From positions 36,335-100,334 of the forward strand of contig NZ_PDWP01000014.1 in the NCBI RefSeq assembly GCF_010093235.1: 64,000 bases of DNA, read 5' to 3'. Under the pieces are notes generated by a model. It worked only from the letters and a program-made list of their open reading frames with translations. It had not been told where the DNA came from and did not search any database. This DNA comes from Pseudoxanthomonas suwonensis (GTDB lineage Bacteria > Pseudomonadota > Gammaproteobacteria > Xanthomonadales > Xanthomonadaceae). Position numbers and translations under genes: made by a program. Every line of letters starts with the position of its first letter. The first letter of the stretch is position 1. This document shows, in pieces, positions 1 through 8,075 of this stretch.

Positions 1-26
1 CGCGCGACAGCAGCCTGGAGCCCGGC

Positions 27-233
27 ATGACCCGTCCTTCTTCCCCGCCCGAAACGCACAGCACCCGCGACAAGCGCCCCGCCGCGGACCAGGACAAGCC
101 GCATACCCCCGACCGGTACGCCAACAACGAGGGGCGGAAGAAGGGTCCGGACATGCCGGACACCGATCCGGAGCGCAACCACGCCGTGCCCGGGGACTAC
201 GAGCGCCTGCCGCCCGACCGTCCACGGCGTTGA
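27..233 (+). CDS. Small hydrophilic protein of unknown function (68 aa)
   Basis: The reading frame opens with ATG preceded by a GGAG-like ribosome site about six bases upstream. The product is strongly hydrophilic, rich in Pro, Asp, Arg and Lys, with no membrane segment, signal peptide or cysteine. Composition resembles small disordered stress-type proteins of xanthomonads, but I do not recognise a family. Its left neighbour lies outside the window. It could be a chance frame in GC-rich DNA. Confidence 0.4.
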   Translation: MTRPSSPPETHSTRDKRPAADQDKPHTPDRYANNEGRKKGPDMPDTDPERNHAVPGDYERLPPDRPRR

Positions 234-436
234 CGGCGCTCCGCTCGCTGGTAACGCCCGGGACGCGATGCCGCCGGTGCCCGCGGGCCTTTTCCTTCAG
301 CGGCCCGGTGGCGCACACGGTGGCGATGCGTGCGACCAGCGTCCCGGCCGCCGGGCCGAAGCACCGCACGCATGTGCACCGGCCTCGAAGGTTGACCTCG
401 CGGCACGCGCCGCCCGCACCATGGAGGAGGATTCCG

Positions 437-1027
437 ATGAAAGGACCGAACGGGCTTCCGCAGGCGCTGTATCGCGCCAACCTGCAGCTGCAGGCACGCA
501 TTGCGGAGCTGCTGCAGGACGGCAGCAGGCAATGGCTGGACTTCGGCCAGCGCCTGGTCGAGGAGGGACTGCTGGAACGCGACGCCGAGCTGCGAAGCCT
601 CGGCCGCCACGACTGGCAGGCGCTTGCCGCGCTGCCGGCCGATGCGTTCTGGCGCCAGGTGCAGCAGCGCTTCGGCGACCAGCAGGCCGCGGCGCAGGTT
701 TCGGTGGCGGTCCAGGCCGCCTTCGCCCGCGGCCTGCAGGAGGCCATGCGCGAGTGGCGACGCGACACCGCCGCCGCCCTCGACGAGGCCGGCCTGGGCT
801 TCCCGGTCGACAACCCGATGTGGGGCGCGCTTTTCCAGGGCTGGGATGCGCTGCCCGGACTGGTGCCCGGCTTTCCCGGCCACGCGCCAACGGCGTCCGC
901 CACCGCTTCGCCGCCGGGAGGCACCCCGGCCGCGCCCCGCGCGCGTCCGGCCAAGAGCGCGCCGCGTGCACGCAAGGCACCGGCAACGAAGGCCAAGTCC
1001 CCGCGCCCGGGCAAGTCGCGGGCCTGA
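437..1027 (+). CDS. Phasin-like (polyhydroxyalkanoate granule-associated) protein, 196 aa
   Basis: The start is the ATG at 437, set by a very strong GGAGGAGG site at 423-430; the same frame is open further upstream but lacks such a signal. Residues 1-130 are amphipathic helix with runs such as LQLQARIAELLQDGSRQWLD, in the style of phasins that coat polyhydroxyalkanoate granules. The last 50 residues are Ala/Pro/Lys/Arg rich (AKSAPRARKAPATKAKS), like the basic tails of granule proteins that also bind DNA. No PHA synthase is visible nearby, so function rests on fold style and composition only. Confidence 0.55.
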   Translation: MKGPNGLPQALYRANLQLQARIAELLQDGSRQWLDFGQRLVEEGLLERDAELRSLGRHDWQALAALPADAFWRQVQQRFGDQQAAAQVSVAVQAAFARGLQEAMREWRRDTAAALDEAGLGFPVDNPMWGALFQGWDALPGLVPGFPGHAPTASATASPPGGTPAAPRARPAKSAPRARKAPATKAKSPRPGKSRA

Positions 1028-1132
1028 GTTCCGCCTTTCCCTCCAGGGTGGGATGCGCGGCCGCGGGCGCGAAGCGGAACCGTGGTGTGCGGTTACCTCG
1101 CATGTCGCGGGTACCCCGACCGTCTCCCCAAA

Positions 1133-1157
1133 CCCCTCCCCCCGGAAGGAGGAGGGG
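1133..1157. terminator. GC-rich hairpin between convergent genes
   Basis: CCCCTCC at 1133-1139 pairs with GGAGGGG at 1151-1157. It lies between the convergent phasin-like and deacetylase genes, so it may stop transcription from both sides. There is no clear T-tract, so it is a weak candidate. Confidence 0.35.
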
Positions 1158-1169
1158 CCGGGATCAACG

Positions 1170-1985
1170 CTACTTCTTTCCCCGCGCCTCCTGCTGGCGG
1201 CGCACCCACTGCATCTGCTCGAGGAAGGTGGTGGTCCAGTACCTGTCGCGGTTGGCGGCCAGGAAGGCGAGCAGTTCCTCGTGCGCTTCCTTGGATACCG
1301 AAAGGTAGTCGCCACCGATGCCGTGGAAGGTGAAGCCGATCATCGTGCCCTTGCGCCCGGCCTCCTCGACCAGCGCGATCAGCTGCCTGCCGGTGACCCC
1401 GTTCGGCACCGCCGCCGGCACCGCCGCCGGATCCAGCGCGTCCATGTCAGGCACCACGTCGCCGCCGACCAGCTTGATGCCGACGAAGCGGTCGGCGATG
1501 GCCTCGATGTAGTTGCCCTCGGCCACGTTGCGGTCGCCGCAGGGGGCGGTATAGGTACGCGGACCGGTGTAGCCGTCCAGCGACTGCAGGAACACGTCCG
1601 CGACCTCGACCTGCTCCCTGATCTGGGCCAGGCTCATCCGGTCCAGGTCCTGGTGCGCCGGCACCCATTCGCGACCGGGTCCGTGGGCCGAACAGGGATG
1701 GGTCAGGCTGTGGTTGCCCAGCTCATGGCCCATGCGCGCCACCTCGCGCCATTCCTCCATCCGCGCCCGGACCGGCTCTCGCGCAGGCACGATGTAGAAC
1801 GTGCCCTTGAGGCCGTACTTCTGCAGCGCCGGCACCGCATTGTCCAGCTGCGAATCCAGGGCGTCGTCGTAGGCCAGGCTCACCGCGGCCTTGCGGCCCT
1901 CCGGCCAGGCGAACTTCTCCCTCGCCGCCGCCGGCAGCGCCAGCGCGGCCAGGCAAAGTGCAAGGCAGACCTTTCCTGCTCCCAT
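1170..1985 (-). CDS. Secreted polysaccharide deacetylase (NodB-type), 271 aa
   Basis: Carbohydrate esterase 4-type protein predicted to remove N- or O-acetyl groups from a cell-envelope polysaccharide. Residues 1-21 form a signal peptide (LALCLAALALPAAA). The NodB metal site is visible: the Asp-Asp pair at residues 40-41 (LAYDDA) and the His-x-x-x-His motif NHSLTHP with His92 and His96. The expected beta strand KGTFYIV follows motif 1. The start at 1985 is chosen because GAGGGAGAAC lies just upstream and a signal peptide follows; the frame is open further upstream without either. The gene is single, convergent with the phasin-like gene, and divergent from the beta-propeller gene 140 bp away. 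Confidence 0.85.
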   Translation of the reverse strand: MGAGKVCLALCLAALALPAAAREKFAWPEGRKAAVSLAYDDALDSQLDNAVPALQKYGLKGTFYIVPAREPVRARMEEWREVARMGHELGNHSLTHPCSAHGPGREWVPAHQDLDRMSLAQIREQVEVADVFLQSLDGYTGPRTYTAPCGDRNVAEGNYIEAIADRFVGIKLVGGDVVPDMDALDPAAVPAAVPNGVTGRQLIALVEEAGRKGTMIGFTFHGIGGDYLSVSKEAHEELLAFLAANRDRYWTTTFLEQMQWVRRQQEARGKK

Positions 1986-2125
1986 GCGTTCTCCCTCGAT
2001 CGGCCGCGGCCCTCCCGCGCCTTCCGGCGCAGAGTCTAGCCGCAGCCGCCGCCCCCCTGCCCGGGCGCGCGAAGGCGGGCCGCCAGCGGGTATCCTCCCG
2101 CCGTCGCCACCCCGGAAGGCCGTCC

Positions 2126-3139
2126 ATGTCCATCCGTACGTTCCGATGCCTGCGTCCGTGGGCGCTGCTGCTCGTGCTGCCGGCACTGCCCTGCGTGGCG
2201 ACGCCGTCGCTGCCGGAACCGGCGCTGCTGTGGCAGGCCACCGGCTTCTCCGCACCCGAGTCGGTGGTGTACGACGCCGACCGCGACCTCTTCTATGTCT
2301 CCAACATGGGGACGCATGGCGAGGGTGCCGCGCCGGGCGACGGCTTCATCAGCCGGCTCGATGGCGAAGGCCGGATCCTCGACCTGCAGTGGGTGCAGGG
2401 CCTGCAGAACCCGAAGGGACTGGCGCTGGCCAATGGCCGCCTCTACGTCGGCGACGACGATGCACTGGTGGAGATCGACCTGGAGCACGGCGCCATCGTC
2501 GCACGCCGTTGGCCGCGGGATGGCGGTCCGGGGCAGTTCAACGACTGCACCGCCGATGCCGCGGGCAATGTCTATGTCTACAGCCGTCGACTGGCCACGA
2601 TCTACCGGCTCTCGCCCGAGGGCTTCACGCCCTGGGTCGAAGTCGACGTGGAGAACAGCGGCCACTTCAATGGCCTGCGCGCCGATGGCGAGCGCCTTCT
2701 GGCTGGAAGCTGGGAAGTGCCAACCACCGGCAAGGCCGGCCACCTGAGCACGTTCGATCTCGCCGATGGCCACGCCGGCCGCATCGGCGATGCCCCGATC
2801 GGGCACATCGACGGCATCGAACCGGACGGACGGGGCGGCTGGACCGTTACCGACTTCTCGCCCGGACGGCTGCTGCACGTGGCCGCGGACGGCACTGTGA
2901 CCGAACTGCTGGTGCTGATGCCCGGCACCGCCGACCCCCTCTACCTGCCGGAACGGCAGCTGCTGCGGGTGCCCCTGCTGCGCAACAACCGCCTGCTCGC
3001 CTTCCGCTGGGCCCCGGGCGAAGAGGCTTCGGACGAGGAGGCTTCGGACGAAACGGTCCCGGACGCGCCGGTCCCGGAAGAAGCAGTCCCGGAAGAAGCA
3101 GTCCCGGAAGAAGCGGCGCCCGACGACGGCGCGCCCTGA
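2126..3139 (+). CDS. Secreted SMP-30/gluconolactonase-like beta-propeller protein, 337 aa
   Basis: The ATG at 2126 follows a GGAAGG site. Residues 1-25 form a signal peptide ending near CVATPS. The body contains NHL/SMP-30-type blades (ESVVYDADRDLFYVSNMG, PKGLALANGRLYVGDDDAL, IGHIDGIEPDGRGGWTVTDF), typical of six-bladed propellers that bind divalent cations or act as lactonases. Substrate is unknown. The last ~40 residues are an acidic Glu/Pro/Ala tail encoded by 15-nt tandem repeats (PEEAVPEEAVPEEA), atypical for the family and probably disordered. The stop lies one base from the stop of convergent glgX, so the two transcripts meet with no spacer. Confidence 0.75.
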   Translation: MSIRTFRCLRPWALLLVLPALPCVATPSLPEPALLWQATGFSAPESVVYDADRDLFYVSNMGTHGEGAAPGDGFISRLDGEGRILDLQWVQGLQNPKGLALANGRLYVGDDDALVEIDLEHGAIVARRWPRDGGPGQFNDCTADAAGNVYVYSRRLATIYRLSPEGFTPWVEVDVENSGHFNGLRADGERLLAGSWEVPTTGKAGHLSTFDLADGHAGRIGDAPIGHIDGIEPDGRGGWTVTDFSPGRLLHVAADGTVTELLVLMPGTADPLYLPERQLLRVPLLRNNRLLAFRWAPGEEASDEEASDETVPDAPVPEEAVPEEAVPEEAAPDDGAP

Positions 3140-3140
3140 G

Positions 3141-5297
3141 TCAGGACGCAGGCTGTCCCGCATCCTCCGCATCGGCAGGCTGCGGCTGGTTCACGCGCAC
3201 GGCCAGCAGCACCAGAGAACGCGGCGGCAGCTGCCAGGCGCCATCCACCGGCTGCGGCAGGTCGTCCGCGCTGCTGGCCAGCAACCGCGGCGTATGCAGC
3301 TGCTCCGGCAGGCGGAATTCCTGCGGGGCATCGCCGGCATTGAACAGGAACACCAGCGAATCCTCGCGCTCGGGCTGGTGCAGGCCGCTGGTGGGCGCCT
3401 GCCCGTCCAGGCAGGCCATCAGCACCCGCCGCTCGCCGTCGTGCCAGTCGCCCTCCTCCATCGCACTGCCATCGGGACGGAACCAGCCGATGTCGTGCAG
3501 GCCGTGGGACCGGTCGTACTCGCCCATGAAGAACCGGCGGCGGCGCAGCTGCGGGTAATGCCTGCGCAGGCGCAGTAGCCGGCGCACGAAGGCCGCCTGC
3601 TGCTGCGCCGCCGGGGCGGCCGCCGCCTCCCAGTCCAGCCAGGTCAGTTCGTTGTCCTGGCAATAGGCGTTGTTGTTGCCCTGCTGGCTGTGGCCGAACT
3701 CGTCGCCTGACAGCAGCATCGGCGTGCCCTGCGACAGCAGCAGGGTGGCGAGCAGGTTGCGCATCTGCCGGGCGCGCAGGGCATTGATCTCCGGATCGTC
3801 GGTCTCGCCCTCGGCGCCGTGGTTCCAGGAGATGTTGTTGTCGCTGCCGTCGCGGCCCTCCTCGCCGTTGGCAAGGTTGTGCTTGTCGTTGTAGCTGACC
3901 AGGTCGCGCAGGGTGAAGCCGTCGTGCGCGGTGACGAAGTTCACCGACGAGTACGGCTTGCGGCCATGGTGGTCGAACAGGTCGGCCGAGCCGGTGAAGC
4001 GGGTGGCGAACTCGGCCAGCTGCCCCGGGTCGCCGCGCCACAGGGCGCGCACGTTGTCGCGGAACTTGTCGTTCCATTCCGCCCAGCCCGGGGCGAAGTT
4101 GCCCAGCTGGTAGCCGCCCGGGCCGATGTCCCAGGGCTCGGCGATCAGCTTGACGTGTGCCAGCAGCGGGTCCTGGCGCACCGCGTCGAGGAAGCTGCAG
4201 GACGCATCGAAGCCGGTGCGCTCGCGGCCGAGGATGGTTGCCAGGTCGAAGCGGAAGCCGTCGACCCGCATCTCGCGCACCCAGTAGCGCAGCGAGTCCA
4301 TCACCATGCGCAGCGCGCCGGCGTTGGTCAGGTCGAAGGTGTTGCCGGTGCCGGTGTCGTTGATGTAGTAGCGGCGGTCGTCGGCCAGCCGGTAATAGCC
4401 AGCGTTGTCGATGCCCTTGAACGACAGCGTCGGGCCCAGCTCGTTGCCCTCGGCGGTGTGGTTGTAGACCACGTCCAGGATCACCTCGATCCCGGCGTCG
4501 TGCATTCGCGCCACCATCTGCTTGAACTCGGTGATGCTGCTGCCCGACAGGTGGCGCGGGTGCGGCGCGAAGAAGCCGATGGAGTTGTAGCCCCAGTAGT
4601 TGCGCAGGCCCTTGTCCAGCAGGTACTGGTCGTCGACGAAGGCATGCACCGGCAGCAGCTCGATCGCGGTCACGCCCAGGTACTTCAGGTGCGAGATCAC
4701 CGCGTCGTGGCGCAGGCCGGCGAAGGTGCCGCGCAGCCCTTCCGGGATGGCGCCATTGCGCATGGTCAGGCCGCGCACATGGGCTTCGTAGACGACGGTC
4801 CGGTCCCAGGGAGTGGCCGGCGAGCGCTCGCGTCCCCAGGTGAAGGCCGGATCGATCACCACGCACTTGGGCATGTACGGGGCGCTGTCGCGGCGGTCGA
4901 AGCTCAGGTCCAGGTCGCGGTGGCCCAGGGTGTAGCCGAACAGGTGGGGCGCCCACTTGAGTTCGCCGCTGATCTGCTTGGCGTAGGGATCCAGCAGCAG
5001 CTTGTGCGGGTTGAAGCGGTGGCCGGCGTCCGGCTCGTACGGGCCGTGCACGCGGTAGCCGTAGCGCTGGCCGGGCCGCGCATCGGGCAGGTAGCCGTGC
5101 CAGATCTCGTCGGTGTACTCGGGCAAGGTGATGCGTTCCTGCTCGCGTCCGCGTTCGTCGAACAGGCACAGCTCCACCTTCGTGGCATGCCGCGAGTACA
5201 GGGCGAAGTTGACGCCCAGCCCATCCCAGGTCGCGCCCAGTGGGTACGGCGTGCCCTCTTCCAGCCGCGACTGGCGGCTCCATTTACGCGTCGGCAC
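3141..5297 (-). CDS. glgX: Glycogen debranching enzyme GlgX, 718 aa
   Basis: Isoamylase-type GH13 enzyme that cleaves alpha-1,6 branch points of glycogen or limit dextrin. An N-terminal CBM48-like domain (about residues 15-150) precedes the TIM barrel. The four GH13 regions are intact: DVVYNH 275-280, GFRFD 347-351 (nucleophile Asp351), IAEPWD 385-390 (acid Glu387) and VTAHDG 455-460. The start is a GTG at 5297, preceded by GAGGAGG with good spacing and overlapping the stop of the DUF2934 gene; the frame extends upstream only as a shadow of that gene. It is the last gene of the operon. Debranched chains would feed TreY and MalQ. Confidence 0.93.
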   Translation of the reverse strand: MPTRKWSRQSRLEEGTPYPLGATWDGLGVNFALYSRHATKVELCLFDERGREQERITLPEYTDEIWHGYLPDARPGQRYGYRVHGPYEPDAGHRFNPHKLLLDPYAKQISGELKWAPHLFGYTLGHRDLDLSFDRRDSAPYMPKCVVIDPAFTWGRERSPATPWDRTVVYEAHVRGLTMRNGAIPEGLRGTFAGLRHDAVISHLKYLGVTAIELLPVHAFVDDQYLLDKGLRNYWGYNSIGFFAPHPRHLSGSSITEFKQMVARMHDAGIEVILDVVYNHTAEGNELGPTLSFKGIDNAGYYRLADDRRYYINDTGTGNTFDLTNAGALRMVMDSLRYWVREMRVDGFRFDLATILGRERTGFDASCSFLDAVRQDPLLAHVKLIAEPWDIGPGGYQLGNFAPGWAEWNDKFRDNVRALWRGDPGQLAEFATRFTGSADLFDHHGRKPYSSVNFVTAHDGFTLRDLVSYNDKHNLANGEEGRDGSDNNISWNHGAEGETDDPEINALRARQMRNLLATLLLSQGTPMLLSGDEFGHSQQGNNNAYCQDNELTWLDWEAAAAPAAQQQAAFVRRLLRLRRHYPQLRRRRFFMGEYDRSHGLHDIGWFRPDGSAMEEGDWHDGERRVLMACLDGQAPTSGLHQPEREDSLVFLFNAGDAPQEFRLPEQLHTPRLLASSADDLPQPVDGAWQLPPRSLVLLAVRVNQPQPADAEDAGQPAS

Positions 5298-5499
5298 GTT
5301 CGTCCTCCTCTCCCGCGGTTCCCTGGCCGGCCTGCTGGTCCAGCGCGCGTGCGGCGATCTCGGCTTCCACCAGGCGTTCGGCCATGCCCCAGTGGCGCAG
5401 CTCCTGGCCGTCGGGGCGGCCCTCGGCCTCCCAGATCTGGCGCGCGAGTTCGCGCGTGCGGCGCTGGCGTTCGGCCGGGTCCATGGCATCGTTCCTCAT
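5284..5499 (-). CDS. DUF2934 family small protein, 71 aa
   Basis: Short charged protein with the DUF2934 signature: IWEAEGRPDGQELRHWGMAERLVEAE, shown here as IWEAEGRPDG and HWGMAERLVEAE around residues 22-47. The family is common beside trehalose and glycogen genes in proteobacteria; its function is unknown. The start ATG overlaps the treY stop by 4 nt, and its own stop overlaps the glgX GTG start region, so it is translationally coupled on both sides. The C-terminus is acidic (GEEDERADA). Confidence 0.8.
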   Translation of the reverse strand: MRNDAMDPAERQRRTRELARQIWEAEGRPDGQELRHWGMAERLVEAEIAARALDQQAGQGTAGEEDERADA

Positions 5500-8075
5500 T
5501 CAGTGATCCACACTGCCACGGGCGAGCGTGCAAACAGCGTCGACAGCGGCACGTCCCGCGGCGATTCCAGTTCCAGGCGCGCATCTCCCAGCACGTCGCG
5601 CCAGTTGCCCGCGGGCAGGCGCAGGCTGCGCGCACCCCAGTGCGTTTCGGGCACAAGCAGTCCTTCGCCTTCCACCACCGGGGCATCGCCCACCAGCGCG
5701 CCGGCCCACAGCTGCTGGCGGCCGCTGCCGCGGAGGAATGCCACCACGTCCTCGCCTGCTGGCTGCGGCGTGTAGCGCGCCTGGAACAGCCGTGGATGCG
5801 TGCTGCGCCGCGCGAGCATGGACGCCAGCAGCCGGGCCTTGACCGCACCGTCCTGCCACTGTCGCAGCAGCGCCGGCCAGTCGCGGGCGTCGTCCAGCCA
5901 GGCACGGCGCAGGGCATAGTCCACGGGGCGACGGTTGTCGGGATCGACCAGGCTCAGGTCCCAGCCCTCGGTGCCCTGGTAAGTGTCAGGCACTCCGGGC
6001 GTGGCCAGCCGCAACAGCAGCTGGGCCAGGCCCAGGCGCGCTCCGGGCACGCCCAGCGCTTCGGCTGTCCGGGCCAGCGCCTGGTGCAGGGCGTTGTCCC
6101 TCAGCGCATGGCGCACCAGCGCATCGACTGCCGCTTCGACGGCCTCGTCCGGCTCGGTCCAGCTGCTGTGCTGCTTGCCCTCGCGCAGCGCCTTGGTCGC
6201 CCAGGCGACGACCCGGTCGGCGTATGCCTTGCGCGCCCTGTTGTCCCGAAGCTGCAGCGGCCAGGCCGCGACCAGGGTCTGCCACAGCATCAGGCGGAAG
6301 GTGGCCGGCACCGCGTCGCGCAGGCGCGGCGGCGTGGCCTCCTCGAAGACGTCGATCTGTTCGCCCCACCATTGCGGGCGATGCGACAGCGCCGCCAGCC
6401 GGGCGCGTGTGTCCTCGCCGCGCTTGTGGTCATGGGTGGCGGTGGCCAGCAACGCCAGGGGATGGCGCCTGGCGCGCTCGCGGCAGGCGCGGTGGAAGCC
6501 ATCGATGCCCGGTGGTGCATGCAGCGGGTGGCTGCCGACCTCGTTGCGCGAGAGCAGCACGCCATGGCGGTAGAACGCGGTGTCCTCCACCGCCTTGGCG
6601 TTGAGCGGCGCGGTGAGCTGCTCGAAGCCGGCGCGCAGCCGCTGCAGGAGTGCGGCGGGCACGCCAGCCGCATCGGCGCCGCCCCGCAGCCAGCCGGTAA
6701 GCGCTGCCAGGGCCTGCTCCTCCGCCGGACCGAGATCGTCCCGCGCGGCAGCCGTGGCGGCATCGAGCCACGCGCCGCCTTCGGCATCCAGCCCGTCCTG
6801 GCCCGCATAGGTGCGGTAGACCGGGAATCGCACGCATAGAGCCTGCAGGGCGCGGGCCCACATCTGCGCGCTGAAATCGGCCAGCGCCGGCTCCTGCGCG
6901 GCGACCGCCAACAGCCTGTGCAGGCAACGGTTGAACTCGGCCTGCAGCGGGCCCCGCAGGACAAGCAGCCGCGCATCGCGCTCGACCGCGGCGAAGTCGC
7001 CCTCGCCACCGGCCTGCTCCCAGCGCGCACGCAGGTCCTGCAGGCCGGCGGCGTCATGCAGCACCGCGCCGGCCTGGTCCATGAAGTCGTAGCCGGTCGT
7101 GCCCTGGCTGGGCCAGGACGCCGGCAGCTGCTCGCCGGGTGCGAGGATCTTTTCCACGTACAGCAGCGCCTGTCCCGCCGCGAGGCCGCGACGCGCGCCG
7201 GCACGGTCCAGCGCCCCGCGCAGCGCCTGCACGTAGCCGGTGGGATCGGTCAGGCCGTCGACATGGTCCACGCGCACGCCGTCGATCACGCCCTCGGCCA
7301 GCAGTCGCAGCGGCAGCGCATGCACCGCCTCGAACACGTCGCGGCGTTCCACCCGCAGCGCGGCCAGCGAGGTGATGTCGAAGAAGCGGCGGTAATTGAT
7401 GCGGTCGTTGCCCGCGCGCCACCAGAGCAGCCGGTAAGCCTGGCGTTCGAGGATGCCGGCCAGCGTGCCCTCGCCGCGGCGGGCCCCGGCATTGACGCGT
7501 TCCAGCCAGGCCCCCGCGCGGGCGCCGGCAGGTGCCGGTACCGTGCCGGGACCCAGCGGCCAGGCCTGGTCGTAATGGCGCACTTGCCAGCCATCGTCCC
7601 GGCGCTCCAACTGCAACAGGCCTTCGGCCAGCGCCGCATGCAGCGGACGGTCCAGCACTGGCAGCAGCAGGCGGCCACCCGCGCCGGGCGCCTCCCAGTC
7701 GACGTCGAACCAGTCGGCATGCCGGCTGCGGGGTCCGTGCCTGAGCAGGTCCATCCACCACGCGTTGCTGGCGTGGGTGGCCATGTGGTTGGGCACGATG
7801 TCCAGCAGCAGGCCCATGCCATGTTCGCGCGCGGCCTGCGACAGGCGCAGCAGGGCCGGCTCGCCCCCCAGCTCCGGGTTCACCCGGGTCGGATCGGTGT
7901 TGTCGTAGCCATGGGTCGAGCCGGGCACCGCGGCGCCGACCGGCGACAGGTACAGGTGACTGATGCCCAGGCGGGCGAAGTAGCCGACCTGCGCCGTGGC
8001 GTCGTCCAGGGTGAAGCCTGCATGCAGCTGCAGGCGCATGGTGGCCCGGGGAGCGGGGGGCGAAGGCCGGCTCAT
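5496..8075 (-). CDS. treY: Maltooligosyl trehalose synthase TreY, 859 aa
   Basis: Intramolecular transglucosylase that turns the reducing-end alpha-1,4 bond of a maltodextrin into alpha,alpha-1,1, giving maltooligosyl trehalose for TreZ. GH13 family motifs are present: the GISHLYLSPV entry strand, HGYDNTDPTRVNPELGG typical of TreY, DIVPNHM at 92-98, GVRVDHVDGLTDP with the nucleophile Asp, YVEKIL with the acid Glu, and GTTGYDF. Length fits the family. The ATG at 8075 overlaps the malQ stop by 4 nt and gives the normal TreY N-terminus (LQLHAGFTLDDA); the longer open frame upstream is a shadow of malQ. Confidence 0.93.
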   Translation of the reverse strand: MSRPSPPAPRATMRLQLHAGFTLDDATAQVGYFARLGISHLYLSPVGAAVPGSTHGYDNTDPTRVNPELGGEPALLRLSQAAREHGMGLLLDIVPNHMATHASNAWWMDLLRHGPRSRHADWFDVDWEAPGAGGRLLLPVLDRPLHAALAEGLLQLERRDDGWQVRHYDQAWPLGPGTVPAPAGARAGAWLERVNAGARRGEGTLAGILERQAYRLLWWRAGNDRINYRRFFDITSLAALRVERRDVFEAVHALPLRLLAEGVIDGVRVDHVDGLTDPTGYVQALRGALDRAGARRGLAAGQALLYVEKILAPGEQLPASWPSQGTTGYDFMDQAGAVLHDAAGLQDLRARWEQAGGEGDFAAVERDARLLVLRGPLQAEFNRCLHRLLAVAAQEPALADFSAQMWARALQALCVRFPVYRTYAGQDGLDAEGGAWLDAATAAARDDLGPAEEQALAALTGWLRGGADAAGVPAALLQRLRAGFEQLTAPLNAKAVEDTAFYRHGVLLSRNEVGSHPLHAPPGIDGFHRACRERARRHPLALLATATHDHKRGEDTRARLAALSHRPQWWGEQIDVFEEATPPRLRDAVPATFRLMLWQTLVAAWPLQLRDNRARKAYADRVVAWATKALREGKQHSSWTEPDEAVEAAVDALVRHALRDNALHQALARTAEALGVPGARLGLAQLLLRLATPGVPDTYQGTEGWDLSLVDPDNRRPVDYALRRAWLDDARDWPALLRQWQDGAVKARLLASMLARRSTHPRLFQARYTPQPAGEDVVAFLRGSGRQQLWAGALVGDAPVVEGEGLLVPETHWGARSLRLPAGNWRDVLGDARLELESPRDVPLSTLFARSPVAVWITE

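Noticed and set aside
3819..6839. A 1006-codon plus-strand frame opposite glgX and treY
   Set aside because: Antisense shadow of two genes with intact catalytic motifs; typical of high-GC codon bias.
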